Origin: Streptomyces sp. V3I7
Lineage (GTDB): Bacteria; Actinomycetota; Actinomycetes; Streptomycetales; Streptomycetaceae
Direction of reading: 5' to 3'
Assembly: GCF_030817495.1 (NCBI RefSeq)
Contig: NZ_JAUSZK010000001.1
Location: forward strand, 2,521,001-2,585,000
DNA: 64,000 bases
Part shown: one piece after another, positions 35,066-44,703 of the stretch
Numbering within the stretch: the stretch's first letter is position 1
Layout of the letters: every line of letters starts with the position of its first letter
Position numbers and translations under genes: made by a program
The notes under the pieces: model-generated
The model's database searches: none
Told to the model about the DNA's origin: nothing
Seen by the model: only the letters and a program-made list of their open reading frames with translations

Positions 35066-38005
35066 ATGAGCGACGAGCCGCAGCCGCAGCAGCCCGACGA
35101 GGGCGGCGCACCGAGAGAGCCGCAGGCGGCACCCGACGAGGGGGCGGACGGACGCGACGAGCGGCCCGAGGAGCAGCCGAAGACTCCGAAGGCGCCGGAG
35201 GCGACCGAGCGGCCCGGGCAGCGGCCGGAAACACCGGAGTCGGCCAAGGCGGCCGCGCGGCCCGGGAGGCAGCCGGTGAAGCCGGCGGCGGACGAGCGGC
35301 CCCAACGGGCCGACAGGCAGCCGGAGAAGCCCGAGGCGAGCGAGCAGGCGGACGAGCCGAAGGCGGCCGAGCGGCCCGAGCGGCCCGATCAGACCATGCA
35401 GCTCAAGCAGTTCAGGCGGCCCGACGCCCCGAAGGCCCCGAAGGCCTCCGAAGCTTCCGCGGCATCCGCGGCCTCGGAGGCTTCCGGGGCCGGGGCCAGG
35501 GCCGGGGACGAGCCGGAGCGGCCCGCGCGCCCGAAGGCGCCCGCGTCCCCCTTCGCGCCCCCGGTCCCCCAGGCACCCCGGACCCCCGAGCCGCCCACCG
35601 GATCCGTCGCGTCCCAGCAGGACGGACAGGCCGGACCGGCTGCGCAGGCCGGGCGGCCCGACGTACCCGAGGACGCCCCCGGGGCTCCCGCGCGGCGCAA
35701 GCGCACCGGCTGGCGCCGGGCCGTCCCGACCTGGCGCATGGTGCTCGGCACCCTCGTCATCGGCGTCCTGCTGCTCGCCGGCGCCTTCTTCGTCGGCTAC
35801 TCACTGGTGAAGATCCCGTCGGCCAACGCCCTCGCCACCCAGCAGGGCAACGTCTACCTGTACGCCGACGGCTCCCAACTGGCCCGCGACGGCGAGGTCA
35901 ACCGGGAGAACGTGCGCCTCTCGCAGATCTCCAAGGCCGGCCAGCACGCCGTCCTGGCGGCCGAGGACCGCGACTTCTACACCGAGTCCGCCGTCGACCT
36001 CAAGGCGATGGTCCGCGCCGCCTGGAACACGGCCACCGGCAAGGGCAAGCAGTCCGGTTCGACCATCACCCAGCAGTACGTGAAGAACTACTACCTGGCG
36101 CAGGAACAGACCGTCACGCGCAAGGTGAAGGAGTTCTTCATCTCGATCAAGCTGGACCGCAACCAGCCCAAGGACAAGATCCTCGAGGGCTACCTCAACA
36201 CCAGCTACTTCGGCCGCAACGCCTACGGCGTCCAGGCCGCAGCGCAGGCCTACTACGGCGTCGACGCCATCGACCTCGACCCGGCCCGCGCCGCCTACCT
36301 CGCCGCGCTCGTCAACGCCCCCAGCGAATACGACGTCGTCGCCCACCCCGAGAACAAGCCCGCGGCGCTCGCCCGCTGGAACTACGTCCTCGACGGCATG
36401 GTGAAGCAGGGCTGGCTCCCCGCGTCCGAGCGCGCCGGCATCAAGTTCCCGATGCCCAAGGAACAGACGGTCTCCACCGGCCTGTCCGGGCAGCGCGGCT
36501 ACATCGTCGAGGCGGTCAAGCACTACCTCGACACGAACGGCATCCTCGACGCAGGCGCCCTCGCGGCCGGCGGCTACCGGATCACCACCACCCTCGACAA
36601 GGGCAAGCAGGACGCCTTCGTCAAGGCGGTCGACGACCAGGTGATGTCCCAGCTGGACAAGAAGAACCGCAAGGTCGACTCGTACGTCCGCGCCGGCGGC
36701 GCCTCCATCGACCCCAGGACCGGCAAGATCGTCGCCATGTACGGCGGCGTCGACTACGTGAAGCAGTACACCAACGGCGCCACCCGCGGCGACTTCCAGG
36801 TCGGCTCCACCTTCAAGCCGTTCGTGTTCACCTCGGCGGTGGAGAACCACTCGACCACGCAGGACGGCCGTACCATCACGCCGAACACGTACTACGACGG
36901 CACGAGCAAGCGGCCCGTGCAGGGCTGGGACGGCGGCCTGTACAACCCCGAGAACGAGGACGGCCACTCGTACGGCCAGATCACCGTGCGCGAGGCCACC
37001 GACAAGTCGGTCAACTCGGTCTACGCGCAGATGGCCGTCGACGTCGGCTCCCCGAAGGTCAAGCAGACCGCGATCGACCTCGGCCTCCCGGAGAGCACCC
37101 CGGACCTGACCGCCTCCCCGTCCATCGCGCTCGGCCCCTCCACCGCCAGCGTCCTGGACATGACGCGGGCCTACGCGACACTCGCCAACCACGGCAAGCA
37201 CGGCACGTACACGATGATCCAGAAGATCACGCGGAACAACGCTGAGGACGTTCCGCTGCCCGCGCACCACACCGAGCAGGCCGTCAGCCGTCAGGCCGCG
37301 GACACCACCACGTCCGTCCTGCAGAGCGTGGTCGCCAAGGGCACCGCCACCGCCGCCCTGGCCGCCGGCCGCCCCGCGGCTGGCAAGACCGGCACCGCCG
37401 AGGAGGACACGGCGGCCTGGTTCGCCGGCTACACCCCCGAACTCGCCACGGTCGTCTCGGTGATGGGCCAGGACCCGGTGACCGCCCGGCACAAGCCGCT
37501 GTACGGGGCCATGGGCCTCGCCCGCATCAACGGCGGCGGCGCGCCCGCCGAGATCTGGGCGCAGTACACCAAGGACGCCCTGAAGGGCAGGCCGGTCAGC
37601 AGCTTCGACCTCCAGCTCCAGCCCGGCGCCGACAAGACCCAGCCGCCCGTCGCGCCGTCCTCGTCCGCGTCGGGCACCGGCGACGGCGACCAGGGCGCCG
37701 TCGGCGGCGGCACCATCGGCGGCGACGACCAGGGGCAGACCGCGGGCCAGACGACCGGCGGGACGGACGGCGGCACCACCGGCGACCCGGGTGACAACGG
37801 CGGTACGCCCACCGACGGCGGCGTGACCGGCGGCCCCGGCCCGACGGACGGGGGCATCACCGGCGGCACGACCGACGGCGGGACCACCACCGGTGGCACG
37901 GACACCGGCGGCACCACCACGGGCGGCACGGACAGCGGCGGCACCACCGACGGCGGCACGACCGCGGGCCCGGGCGGCTCGCCGCCCCCGACCCGCAAGC
38001 GCTGA
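35066..38005 (+). CDS. Bifunctional class A penicillin-binding protein with long disordered tails
   Basis: A 979-aa protein. Residues ~1-220 are a Pro/Glu/Ala-rich cytosolic tail. One transmembrane helix (MVLGTLVIGVLLLAGAFFVG) follows. The glycosyltransferase 51 domain has AAEDRDFYTES, GSTITQQYVKNYYL and EGYLNTSYFGR. The transpeptidase domain has SxxK GSTFKPF, SxN DKSVNSVYA and KTG AGKTGTAEED. The last ~130 residues are Gly/Thr/Asp repeats (GGTTDGGTTTGG units). It polymerises and cross-links peptidoglycan at the membrane. ATG 35066 is 12 bp from AGGAG; the in-frame GTG at 35057 is an alternative start. Confidence 0.93.
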   Translation: MSDEPQPQQPDEGGAPREPQAAPDEGADGRDERPEEQPKTPKAPEATERPGQRPETPESAKAAARPGRQPVKPAADERPQRADRQPEKPEASEQADEPKAAERPERPDQTMQLKQFRRPDAPKAPKASEASAASAASEASGAGARAGDEPERPARPKAPASPFAPPVPQAPRTPEPPTGSVASQQDGQAGPAAQAGRPDVPEDAPGAPARRKRTGWRRAVPTWRMVLGTLVIGVLLLAGAFFVGYSLVKIPSANALATQQGNVYLYADGSQLARDGEVNRENVRLSQISKAGQHAVLAAEDRDFYTESAVDLKAMVRAAWNTATGKGKQSGSTITQQYVKNYYLAQEQTVTRKVKEFFISIKLDRNQPKDKILEGYLNTSYFGRNAYGVQAAAQAYYGVDAIDLDPARAAYLAALVNAPSEYDVVAHPENKPAALARWNYVLDGMVKQGWLPASERAGIKFPMPKEQTVSTGLSGQRGYIVEAVKHYLDTNGILDAGALAAGGYRITTTLDKGKQDAFVKAVDDQVMSQLDKKNRKVDSYVRAGGASIDPRTGKIVAMYGGVDYVKQYTNGATRGDFQVGSTFKPFVFTSAVENHSTTQDGRTITPNTYYDGTSKRPVQGWDGGLYNPENEDGHSYGQITVREATDKSVNSVYAQMAVDVGSPKVKQTAIDLGLPESTPDLTASPSIALGPSTASVLDMTRAYATLANHGKHGTYTMIQKITRNNAEDVPLPAHHTEQAVSRQAADTTTSVLQSVVAKGTATAALAAGRPAAGKTGTAEEDTAAWFAGYTPELATVVSVMGQDPVTARHKPLYGAMGLARINGGGAPAEIWAQYTKDALKGRPVSSFDLQLQPGADKTQPPVAPSSSASGTGDGDQGAVGGGTIGGDDQGQTAGQTTGGTDGGTTGDPGDNGGTPTDGGVTGGPGPTDGGITGGTTDGGTTTGGTDTGGTTTGGTDSGGTTDGGTTAGPGGSPPPTRKR

Positions 38006-38028
38006 CCGGGTACAGCGCCGGAGAGACG

Positions 38029-38066
38029 AAAAGGGCTGGTGACCGTGATCGGGCACCAGCCCTTTT
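38029..38066. terminator. Bidirectional terminator after the penicillin-binding protein gene
   Basis: AAAAGGGCTGGTG pairs with CACCAGCCCTTTT around a 12-nt loop. A-run and T-run ends let it work for both convergent genes. Confidence 0.85.
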
Positions 38067-38097
38067 CGGTCGGGCGTGCGGCGGACTCAGAGGTGGC

Positions 38098-38454
38098 TCA
38101 GAGGTACAGGCCCGTGGAGTCCTCCGACCCCTCGAAGCGGTCGGCGGCCACGGCGTGCAGATCGCGCTCGCGCATGAGCACGTACGCCACGCCCCGCACC
38201 TCGACCTCGGCCCGGTCCTCCGGGTCGTACAGGACGCGGTCGCCCGGCTCCACGGTCCGGACGTTCTGCCCGACCGCGACGACCTCGGCCCAGGCCAGCC
38301 GGCGTCCGACCGCCGCCGTGGCCGGGATCAGGATGCCGCCGCCCGAGCGCCGTTCGCCCTCGGAGGTGTCCTGCCGCACGAGCACACGGTCGTGCAGCAT
38401 GCGGATGGGCAGCTTGTCGTGCTGCGGGTAGTGCTCGTTTCTCTTGGCGCTCAC
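38098..38454 (-). CDS. GroES-like co-chaperonin family protein
   Basis: A 118-aa protein with the Cpn10 pattern IRMLHDRVLVRQDTSEGER, GGILIPATA, WAEVVAVGQNV, VEPGDRVLYDP and YVLMRERDLHAV. It is a second GroES-type protein rather than the groESL-linked one, because no groEL lies nearby. It starts with a short hydrophilic extension absent from classical GroES. Confidence 0.85.
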   Translation of the reverse strand: MSAKRNEHYPQHDKLPIRMLHDRVLVRQDTSEGERRSGGGILIPATAAVGRRLAWAEVVAVGQNVRTVEPGDRVLYDPEDRAEVEVRGVAYVLMRERDLHAVAADRFEGSEDSTGLYL

Positions 38455-38511
38455 GCCATCGAACCTACCTGCCTTCGCGGCACCCGTACGCAGCCGGGTG
38501 GCCGCCGCCGC

Positions 38512-38841
38512 TCAGCGCTTGCGGCGCCGGGAGCCGACCACGATCAGCCCCACGACACCGGCGGCGAGCAGCGCGGCGGGCACGACCCGCTCCATGCGCG
38601 GCGACCCGTCGTCGTCGACGAACTGCGCCTTCACATCGCTGACGACCTTGTTGACCTGTACACAGGCCTTGCCGAAGGTGTGGTCGACCTGGGAGACGAC
38701 CTTCGCCTTGGCATCCCCGACGATGGTCTTCGGGTGGACCCGAATCCCGATCTCGTCGAGCGTCTCGGCCAGCACCTCGCGGCGGCGCTTGATGTCCGCC
38801 TCGATCTGCGCCGGGGTTCTCGTGTCCGACGTGTCCGCCAC
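38512..38841 (-). CDS. DUF3618 membrane protein
   Basis: A 109-aa protein. The N-terminal family region (RTPAQIEADIKRRREVLAET, DEIGIRVHPKTIVGDAK) is amphipathic. One C-terminal transmembrane helix (VVPAALLAAGVVGLIVVGS) ends in RRRKR. The function is unknown; members are membrane-tethered and widespread in actinobacteria. It diverges from bcp. Confidence 0.88.
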   Translation of the reverse strand: MADTSDTRTPAQIEADIKRRREVLAETLDEIGIRVHPKTIVGDAKAKVVSQVDHTFGKACVQVNKVVSDVKAQFVDDDGSPRMERVVPAALLAAGVVGLIVVGSRRRKR

Positions 38842-38936
38842 CGTACGGCCTCCGAAATCTGCTGATGCTGTTCTGGACAGTCTGTCAGCTTTACGCGCCG
38901 CCGCATCGCCAGGACCCCTCCCGTTAGGCTAGACCG

Positions 38937-39404
38937 ATGAGCGAGCGACTCCAGCCCGGGGACGTGGCCCCCGCCTTCTCCCTTCCCGACGCCGACGGCA
39001 ACGAGGTGTCCTTGGCCGACCACAAGGGCCGCAAGGTCATCGTCTACTTCTACCCCGCTGCCCTCACTCCAGGCTGCACCAAGCAGGCCTGCGACTTCAC
39101 CGACAACCTGGCACTGCTCGCCGACGCGGGCTACGACGTCATCGGCATCTCCCCCGACAAGCCGGAGAAGCTGGGCAAGTTCCGCGAGCAGGAGAACCTC
39201 AAGGTCACCCTGCTCGCCGACCCGGACAAGAAGGTGCTGGAGGCGTACGGCGCCTACGGCGAGAAGAAGCTGTACGGCAAGACGGTCGTCGGCGTCATCC
39301 GCTCCACGGTGGTCGTGGACGAGGAGGGCAAGGTCGAGCGCGCCCTGTACAACGTGAAGGCCACCGGCCACGTCGCCAAGATCATCAAGGACCTGGGGAT
39401 CTGA
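38937..39404 (+). CDS. bcp: Thioredoxin-dependent thiol peroxidase (Bcp/PrxQ family)
   Basis: A 155-aa AhpC/TSA-fold peroxiredoxin that reduces hydroperoxides using thioredoxin. The peroxidatic Cys is in YPAALTPGCTKQACDFTDN, and the second Cys five residues on is the PrxQ-type resolving residue. Length is normal. A strong 17-bp hairpin follows. Confidence 0.93.
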   Translation: MSERLQPGDVAPAFSLPDADGNEVSLADHKGRKVIVYFYPAALTPGCTKQACDFTDNLALLADAGYDVIGISPDKPEKLGKFREQENLKVTLLADPDKKVLEAYGAYGEKKLYGKTVVGVIRSTVVVDEEGKVERALYNVKATGHVAKIIKDLGI

Positions 39405-39437
39405 GGATCCGGGGGTCTAAGGAACGTTTCTGCAGGT

Positions 39438-39477
39438 AGGACGGCCCGCACCGGGACACACCGGTGCGGGCCGTCCT
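39438..39477 (+). terminator. Terminator after bcp
   Basis: Perfect 17-bp arms (39438-39454 and 39461-39477) surround a 6-nt loop 34 bp after the stop. Confidence 0.8.
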
Positions 39478-39563
39478 GCATGCCGGGCGTGACTGTCCGA
39501 TAAACGGTTCGTTACTCCGTACGAGACCGCGAACACGCGGCGGAAAACGGAGGGGGCGGGCTC

Positions 39564-40226
39564 ATGGGGGCCAGTGCATACACCAAGGAGCGGCTGGAGG
39601 CGGCCGCTCGGGGAGCGCGGAACTTGTCGGAAGCGTTGGAGAGGCTGGGGGTGGATCCGGGGAGTTCGACGCGGGGGTACGTAACGAGGCGCATGAAGAA
39701 GCTCGGTGTAGATACGTCGCACTTCGAGCGAGAGGGGGCGAAGTGGACGCGGGAGATCCTTCAGTCGGCGGTGTCGGCGTCCAGGAACATGTGCGAGGTG
39801 CTGCGCCATCTCGAGATTGAGGCCGTGGGCGGGTATCACACACACATCAGCCGCCGGATCAAGGCGTTCGGGATCGACACCTCGCACTTCACGCCAGCGG
39901 TCCGTACGGAGAACATGAGGCACAACCAGCGGCGCCGGACCGCTGATGAGATCCTCGTCGAGGACACGTCAGCGCACCCCAGGCGCACCTCGAGCAGCCG
40001 CCTCAAGAGGGCGATGCGCGAGCTGGGAGTGGAGGAGCGCTGCGCCCTGTGCGGTATCGAACCAGTCTGGCTGGGCGAGCCGCTCCCCTTGGAGGTCGAC
40101 CACATCGACGGCAGTTGGCGCAACAACCGTCTCGAGAACCTGCGCCTACTCTGCCCCAACTGCCACTCGACAACAGACAGTTATCGAGGGCGCGGCAAGG
40201 GCTGCATGAGGAGCGGCGTCTCATGA
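39564..40226 (+). CDS. HNH endonuclease with two N-terminal helical repeats
   Basis: A 220-aa protein. Two ~55-residue repeats each end in the same signature (GVDTSHF, GIDTSHF) and look like helix-turn-helix DNA-binding units. The HNH domain follows: CALCGIEPVW, LEVDHIDGSWRNNRLENLR and LCPNCHSTT, giving a four-Cys zinc site and the catalytic His. It is coupled by ATGA overlap to a paralogous gene. Related proteins are phage or homing-type nucleases. Nuclease chemistry is well supported; the biological target is unknown. Confidence 0.85.
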   Translation: MGASAYTKERLEAAARGARNLSEALERLGVDPGSSTRGYVTRRMKKLGVDTSHFEREGAKWTREILQSAVSASRNMCEVLRHLEIEAVGGYHTHISRRIKAFGIDTSHFTPAVRTENMRHNQRRRTADEILVEDTSAHPRRTSSSRLKRAMRELGVEERCALCGIEPVWLGEPLPLEVDHIDGSWRNNRLENLRLLCPNCHSTTDSYRGRGKGCMRSGVS

Positions 40227-40891
40227 GCCACGGCGTGCAGTACACCCACGAACAACTGGTTGAGGCGGCCGCGCAGTGCTCCAACATCGACGAGGTCATC
40301 GACTTCTTCGGCACGCGGCCATACCGCAACCTTCGTCTGCACCTGTACAAACGTTTCGAGCACTTCGGCATCGACGTCTCGCACTTCCCTCGCCGACGGC
40401 GGGCTAAGGAACCACACCCCAAACCGGCAGCTTTAGAGTTGCGGTGCGCGGTCGACGGAGCAACATCCATCGCAGGTGCTCTCCGCGCCCTGGGCATGCC
40501 CCGCAGCGGCCAGTTTCGTGCCCTGTTCCATCAGTGGGTGGTCGAGGATGACCTCGATACCTCACACTTCCTCGGCCAAGCCCACCAGCGAGGCAGGCCG
40601 AGCTCGAACGCCAAACGGCCTGAGGACGTCCTGGTACAGCACGAACGCAAGCACCGAACGGGCACCTCATTGCTCCGCCGCGCTCTCCGCGACATCGGGG
40701 TGCCAGAGGAGTGTGCAAGGTGTGGTGTCGGCCCCGAGTGGCTGGGCAAGCCCATGACGCTGGAGGTCGATCACATCAACGGGGACTGGCGGGACGACCG
40801 ACGCAAGAACCTGCGGTTGCTCTGCCCTAACTGCCACGCGATCACCAGCACGTGGTGCCGGGGAGGGCGGGCCAACATCCCTCTCCAGTGA
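40223..40891 (+). CDS. Second HNH endonuclease, paralogue of the upstream gene
   Basis: A 222-aa protein with the same layout: repeat units ending GIDVSHF and LDTSHF, then CARCGVGPEW, LEVDHINGDWRDDRRKNLR and LCPNCHAIT. Its ATG overlaps the upstream stop. The two proteins share layout but differ considerably outside the HNH core, so the duplication is old. They may work as a pair. tRNA-Leu follows 31 bp downstream. Confidence 0.85.
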   Translation: MSHGVQYTHEQLVEAAAQCSNIDEVIDFFGTRPYRNLRLHLYKRFEHFGIDVSHFPRRRRAKEPHPKPAALELRCAVDGATSIAGALRALGMPRSGQFRALFHQWVVEDDLDTSHFLGQAHQRGRPSSNAKRPEDVLVQHERKHRTGTSLLRRALRDIGVPEECARCGVGPEWLGKPMTLEVDHINGDWRDDRRKNLRLLCPNCHAITSTWCRGGRANIPLQ

Positions 40892-40922
40892 ACGAGGCCT
40901 ACCCGGTAGCATGGCCGTGCAC

Positions 40923-41006
40923 GCGGCCGTGTCGTAACTGGCAGCCGAGCTGCGTTTAGATCGCAGTGGGCGAAAGCCCGTGTGGGTTCGAATCCCACCG
41001 GCCGCA
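40923..41006 (+). tRNA. tRNA-Leu (anticodon UAG)
   Basis: The acceptor stem GCGGCCG pairs with CGGCCGC, discriminator A. The anticodon arm CTGCG-TTTAGAT-CGCAG gives UAG. A long variable arm (GGGC-GAAA-GCCC) marks a class II tRNA. The T-arm is GTGGG-TTCGAAT-CCCAC. CCA is not encoded. Confidence 0.95.
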
Positions 41007-41010
41007 CCCA

Positions 41011-41041
41011 GCCCCGCACCTTCGATTCGAAGGTGCGGGGC
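41011..41041 (+). terminator. Terminator after tRNA-Leu
   Basis: Fifteen-bp perfect arms (GCCCCGCACCTTCGA and its complement) with one base between them are followed by GTTTTC. It also faces the end of rdgB. Confidence 0.8.
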
Positions 41042-41053
41042 GTTTTCGTGAGG

Positions 41054-41656
41054 TCAGCCCAGCAGCTCCCGCACCACCGGCACCAGCGCCCTGAACGCCT
41101 TCCCCCGGTGGCTGATCGCGTTCTTCTCCTCTGGGCTCAGTTCCGCGCACGTTCGCGTTTCACCCTCCGGCTGGAGGATCGGGTCGTAGCCGAAGCCGTT
41201 CGTGCCGGCTGGGGTGTGGCGCAGGGTGCCTCGCAGCCGGCCCTCGACCACGCGTTCCCGGCCGTCCGGCAGGGCGAGAGCCGCCGCGCACGCGAAGTGG
41301 GCGCCGCGGTGTTCGTCGGCGATGTCGGAGAGCTGGGCGAGGAGGAGGTCCAGGTTGGCCTTGTCGTCGCCGTGGCGGCCGGCCCAGCGGGCGGAGAAGA
41401 TGCCGGGGGCGCCATTCAGGACGTCCACGCACAGGCCGGAGTCGTCGGCGACGGCGGGCAGGCCGGTCGCCTGGGCGAGGGCGTGGGCCTTCAGCAGGGC
41501 GTTCTCGGCGAAGGTCACGCCCGTCTCCTTGACGTCGGGGACGTCGGGGAAGGTGTCGGCGCCGACCAGTTCGTGCGGGAGGCCGGCCGCGGCGAGGATG
41601 GCGTGGAGTTCGGCGATCTTGCCGGCGTTGCGGGTGGCGAGGATCAGGCGGGTCAT
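41054..41656 (-). CDS. rdgB: dITP/XTP pyrophosphatase (RdgB/HAM1)
   Basis: A 200-aa protein that removes non-canonical purine triphosphates. The family signature is complete: LATRNAGKIAEL, TFAENALLKA, ADDSGLCVDVLNGAPGIFSA, GTNGFGYDPIL and ELSPEEKNAISHRGKA. It is followed upstream by a lipoprotein gene and rph, the common actinobacterial order rph-rdgB. Confidence 0.95.
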   Translation of the reverse strand: MTRLILATRNAGKIAELHAILAAAGLPHELVGADTFPDVPDVKETGVTFAENALLKAHALAQATGLPAVADDSGLCVDVLNGAPGIFSARWAGRHGDDKANLDLLLAQLSDIADEHRGAHFACAAALALPDGRERVVEGRLRGTLRHTPAGTNGFGYDPILQPEGETRTCAELSPEEKNAISHRGKAFRALVPVVRELLG

Positions 41657-41688
41657 GGGGGCCAGTATCCCCCGCGCCCCGCCGGGCC

Positions 41689-42099
41689 CTACGGCGTGCA
41701 GACCTTCGTGAGTTCGCCCGCGGCGTCGGTGACGGGGGTGATGTCCGGGGTGTTGTCGCCGTTCCTGACCGAGCTGCGGACCTGGTCGACCGCCTTGCCC
41801 AGGTCGTCGACGGCCTTGTCGACGTCGGCGTTGTCCGTCCGGTCGCCGATCTCGTCGAGGTTCTTGTCGATGGCGTCGAGGGACTCCACGGTGCGGGTGG
41901 GGTCGTTCGCCGCGTTCTCCACCGCCTGCTGGAGGTCGGTGACGTTGTCGGCGATGGCGTCGGCGGTCTGGACGCAGTCCAGTGCCTTGTCGACGGCGGC
42001 GCAGCCGGTGGTGAGACCGGCGGTGAGTGCGACGGCCGCGGCGGCGGCGATGGCGGTGGCGGTGGTACGGGCCAGGCGTCGGCGGCGGCTCGCGGACAT
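41689..42099 (-). CDS. Small lipoprotein
   Basis: A 136-aa protein. A signal peptide ends in a lipobox (LTAGLTTGCAAV). The mature part is helical and charged (DLQQAVENAANDPTRTVESL, DNADVDKAVDDLGKAVDQVR), with a second and third Cys (DCVQT, KVCTP). GGGGAGGG lies 10 bp before the ATG. It sits between rph and rdgB; no family is recognised. Confidence 0.8.
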   Translation of the reverse strand: MSASRRRRLARTTATAIAAAAAVALTAGLTTGCAAVDKALDCVQTADAIADNVTDLQQAVENAANDPTRTVESLDAIDKNLDEIGDRTDNADVDKAVDDLGKAVDQVRSSVRNGDNTPDITPVTDAAGELTKVCTP

Positions 42100-42258
42100 G
42101 CGGTGGTTTCCCTCCCCGGTGGATGACGATGGCACGGGCGCACGGTGGTGGGCCGTACGTCCGTACTGGGAGGGACGCCGGGCGGGAGGGGTGTGGTTGC
42201 CCCGCCCGCCCTTCGTTTTTGGTCTTCCCTTTACTTGCTGTGGGACTCGCTGCGGGAC

Positions 42259-42999
<741 letters not shown>

Positions 43000-43033
43000 G
43001 GCGTCGAGCCTAGTGCCAGGTCCTCGGTCCGGT

Positions 43034-43267
43034 TCACATCAGGTCCTCGATCTCGGCGGCGATGGGGTCGGCGTCGGTGCCGATGACGACCTGGACGGCG
43101 TGGCCGAACCGGACGACGCCGTGTGCTCCTGCGGCTTTGAGGGCGCTTTCGTCGACCAGTGAGGGGTCGGCGACCTCGGTGCGCAGGCGGGTGATGCAGC
43201 CCTCGATCTCCTCGATGTTGTCGATGCCCCCGAGTCCGGCGACGATCTTCTCAGCCTTGCTGGCCAT
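43034..43267 (-). CDS. nagF: PTS EIIB component for N-acetylglucosamine (NagF-like)
   Basis: A 77-aa single EIIB domain: [21 protein letters not shown] contains the phosphorylated Cys, followed by [14 protein letters not shown] and [17 protein letters not shown]. It accepts phosphate from EIIA and passes it to GlcNAc at the EIIC permease. AGGGAG precedes the ATG. It diverges from the EIIC gene, the arrangement of the Streptomyces nag PTS locus. Confidence 0.9.
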   Translation of the reverse strand: MASKAEKIVAGLGGIDNIEEIEGCITRLRTEVADPSLVDESALKAAGAHGVVRFGHAVQVVIGTDADPIAAEIEDLM

Positions 43268-43404
43268 GGTGTTTCTCCCTGGTGTGAACCCGTTCGCCGC
43301 AGTAACCCATAGTCGGACGGTCCAAGCGAGTATTTGCGGCATACATTCCGGTGATGGCGTTCGTACCGATTGACGGGCCACCACCCGATGGAGGAGAGCA
43401 GCGC

Positions 43405-44679
43405 ATGAGCACCGCCACCGCGACGGCGGCCCCCGCGAAGCACACCAAGAAGCGGGGTCCGGGCCTGTTCCAGGGACTGCAGAAGGTCGGCCGCAGCCTC
43501 CAGCTTCCGATCGCCGTGCTGCCGGCGGCGGGCATCATGGTCCGGCTCGGTTACGGCGACGTCTTCGGCAGCGACGGCCTCGGCTGGGACCGGGTCGCCG
43601 CCGTCTTCGAGGCGGCGGGCAGCGCCATCACGAGCAGCCTGCCGCTGCTGTTCTGTATCGGTGTCGCCATCGGTTTCGCGAAGAAGTCGGACGGTTCGAC
43701 CGCGCTCGCCGCGCTGGTCGGCTTCCTCGTCTACAGCAAGGTGCTCGAAGCGTTCCCGCTGACGGAGCAGCACATCGACCACGGGCGGATCGTCGAGGCG
43801 ACGTACAACGACCCGGGGGTGTTCGGCGGGATCGTCATGGGGCTGCTGTCGGCCGTCATGTGGCAGCGGTTCCACCGTACGAAGCTGGTGGACTGGCTCG
43901 GGTTCTTCAACGGGCGGCGGCTGGTGCCGATCCTGATGGCGTTCGTCGGCGCGCTGGCCGGGGTGGTGTTCTGTCTGGTGTGGGCGCCGGTGGGTGCGGC
44001 CATCACGGGCTTCGGCGGGTGGATGACGGGCCTCGGTGCGTCGGGTGCGGCGCTGTTCGGGCTGGTCAATCGGGCGCTGATTCCGATCGGTATGCACCAG
44101 TTCGTGAACACTGTGGCGTGGTATCAGCTCGGTGAGTTCAAGGACGGGGCGGGTGAGGTCTTCACCGGGGACTACAGCCGTTTTCTGCACGGGGATCCGA
44201 GTGCCGGGATGTTCATGTCGGGCTTCTTCCCGATCATGATGTTCGGCCTGCCGGCGGCGGCGCTCGCCATCGCGCACTGCGCGCGGCCCGAGCGCCGCAG
44301 GGCGGTGACGGGCATGATGGTCTCGCTCGCGCTGACCTCGTTCGTCACGGGGGTGACGGAGCCGATCGAGTTCTCGTTTCTGTTCATCGCGCCGGCGCTG
44401 TACGCGGTGCACGCGGTGCTGACCGCCGTGTCGATGGCCGTGACGTGGGCGCTGGGGGTCCACGCCGGCTTCAACTTCTCGGCAGGCGCGATCGACTACG
44501 TCCTCAACTGGAATCTGGCCACCCGCCCGTGGCTGATCCTGCCGATCGGCCTGGTGTGCGCGGCGGTCTACTACGCCCTCTTCCGCTTCGTCATCGTCCG
44601 GTTCGACCTGGCCACCCCGGGCCGGGAGCCCGGGGAGGAAGAGGAGACGGCGAGGGAGGCGGCGTCGGCGAAGACGTGA
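43405..44679 (+). CDS. nagE2: PTS EIIC permease for N-acetylglucosamine (NagE2-like)
   Basis: A 424-aa membrane permease, about ten helices, with glucose-family EIIC signatures (LQLPIAVLPAAGIMVRLGYG, ALIPIGMHQFVNTVAWYQLG, TGVTEPIEFSFLFIAPALYA, VHAGFNFSAGAIDYVLNW). GGAGGAG lies before ATG 43405. It works with the divergent EIIB. Streptomyces coelicolor carries two adjacent EIIC genes here as I recall; only one is present in this window. I do not see a convincing DasR box in the intergenic region. Confidence 0.88.
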   Translation: MSTATATAAPAKHTKKRGPGLFQGLQKVGRSLQLPIAVLPAAGIMVRLGYGDVFGSDGLGWDRVAAVFEAAGSAITSSLPLLFCIGVAIGFAKKSDGSTALAALVGFLVYSKVLEAFPLTEQHIDHGRIVEATYNDPGVFGGIVMGLLSAVMWQRFHRTKLVDWLGFFNGRRLVPILMAFVGALAGVVFCLVWAPVGAAITGFGGWMTGLGASGAALFGLVNRALIPIGMHQFVNTVAWYQLGEFKDGAGEVFTGDYSRFLHGDPSAGMFMSGFFPIMMFGLPAAALAIAHCARPERRRAVTGMMVSLALTSFVTGVTEPIEFSFLFIAPALYAVHAVLTAVSMAVTWALGVHAGFNFSAGAIDYVLNWNLATRPWLILPIGLVCAAVYYALFRFVIVRFDLATPGREPGEEEETAREAASAKT

Positions 44680-44703
44680 GGGGCGCCGGCGGGGGCGGAC
44701 GGG

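Noticed and set aside
43268..43404. A DasR operator between nagF and nagE2
   Set aside because: The best match (AGTCGGACGGTCCAAG) agrees with the dre consensus ACTGGTCTAGACCACT at only about half the positions. I do not report it.
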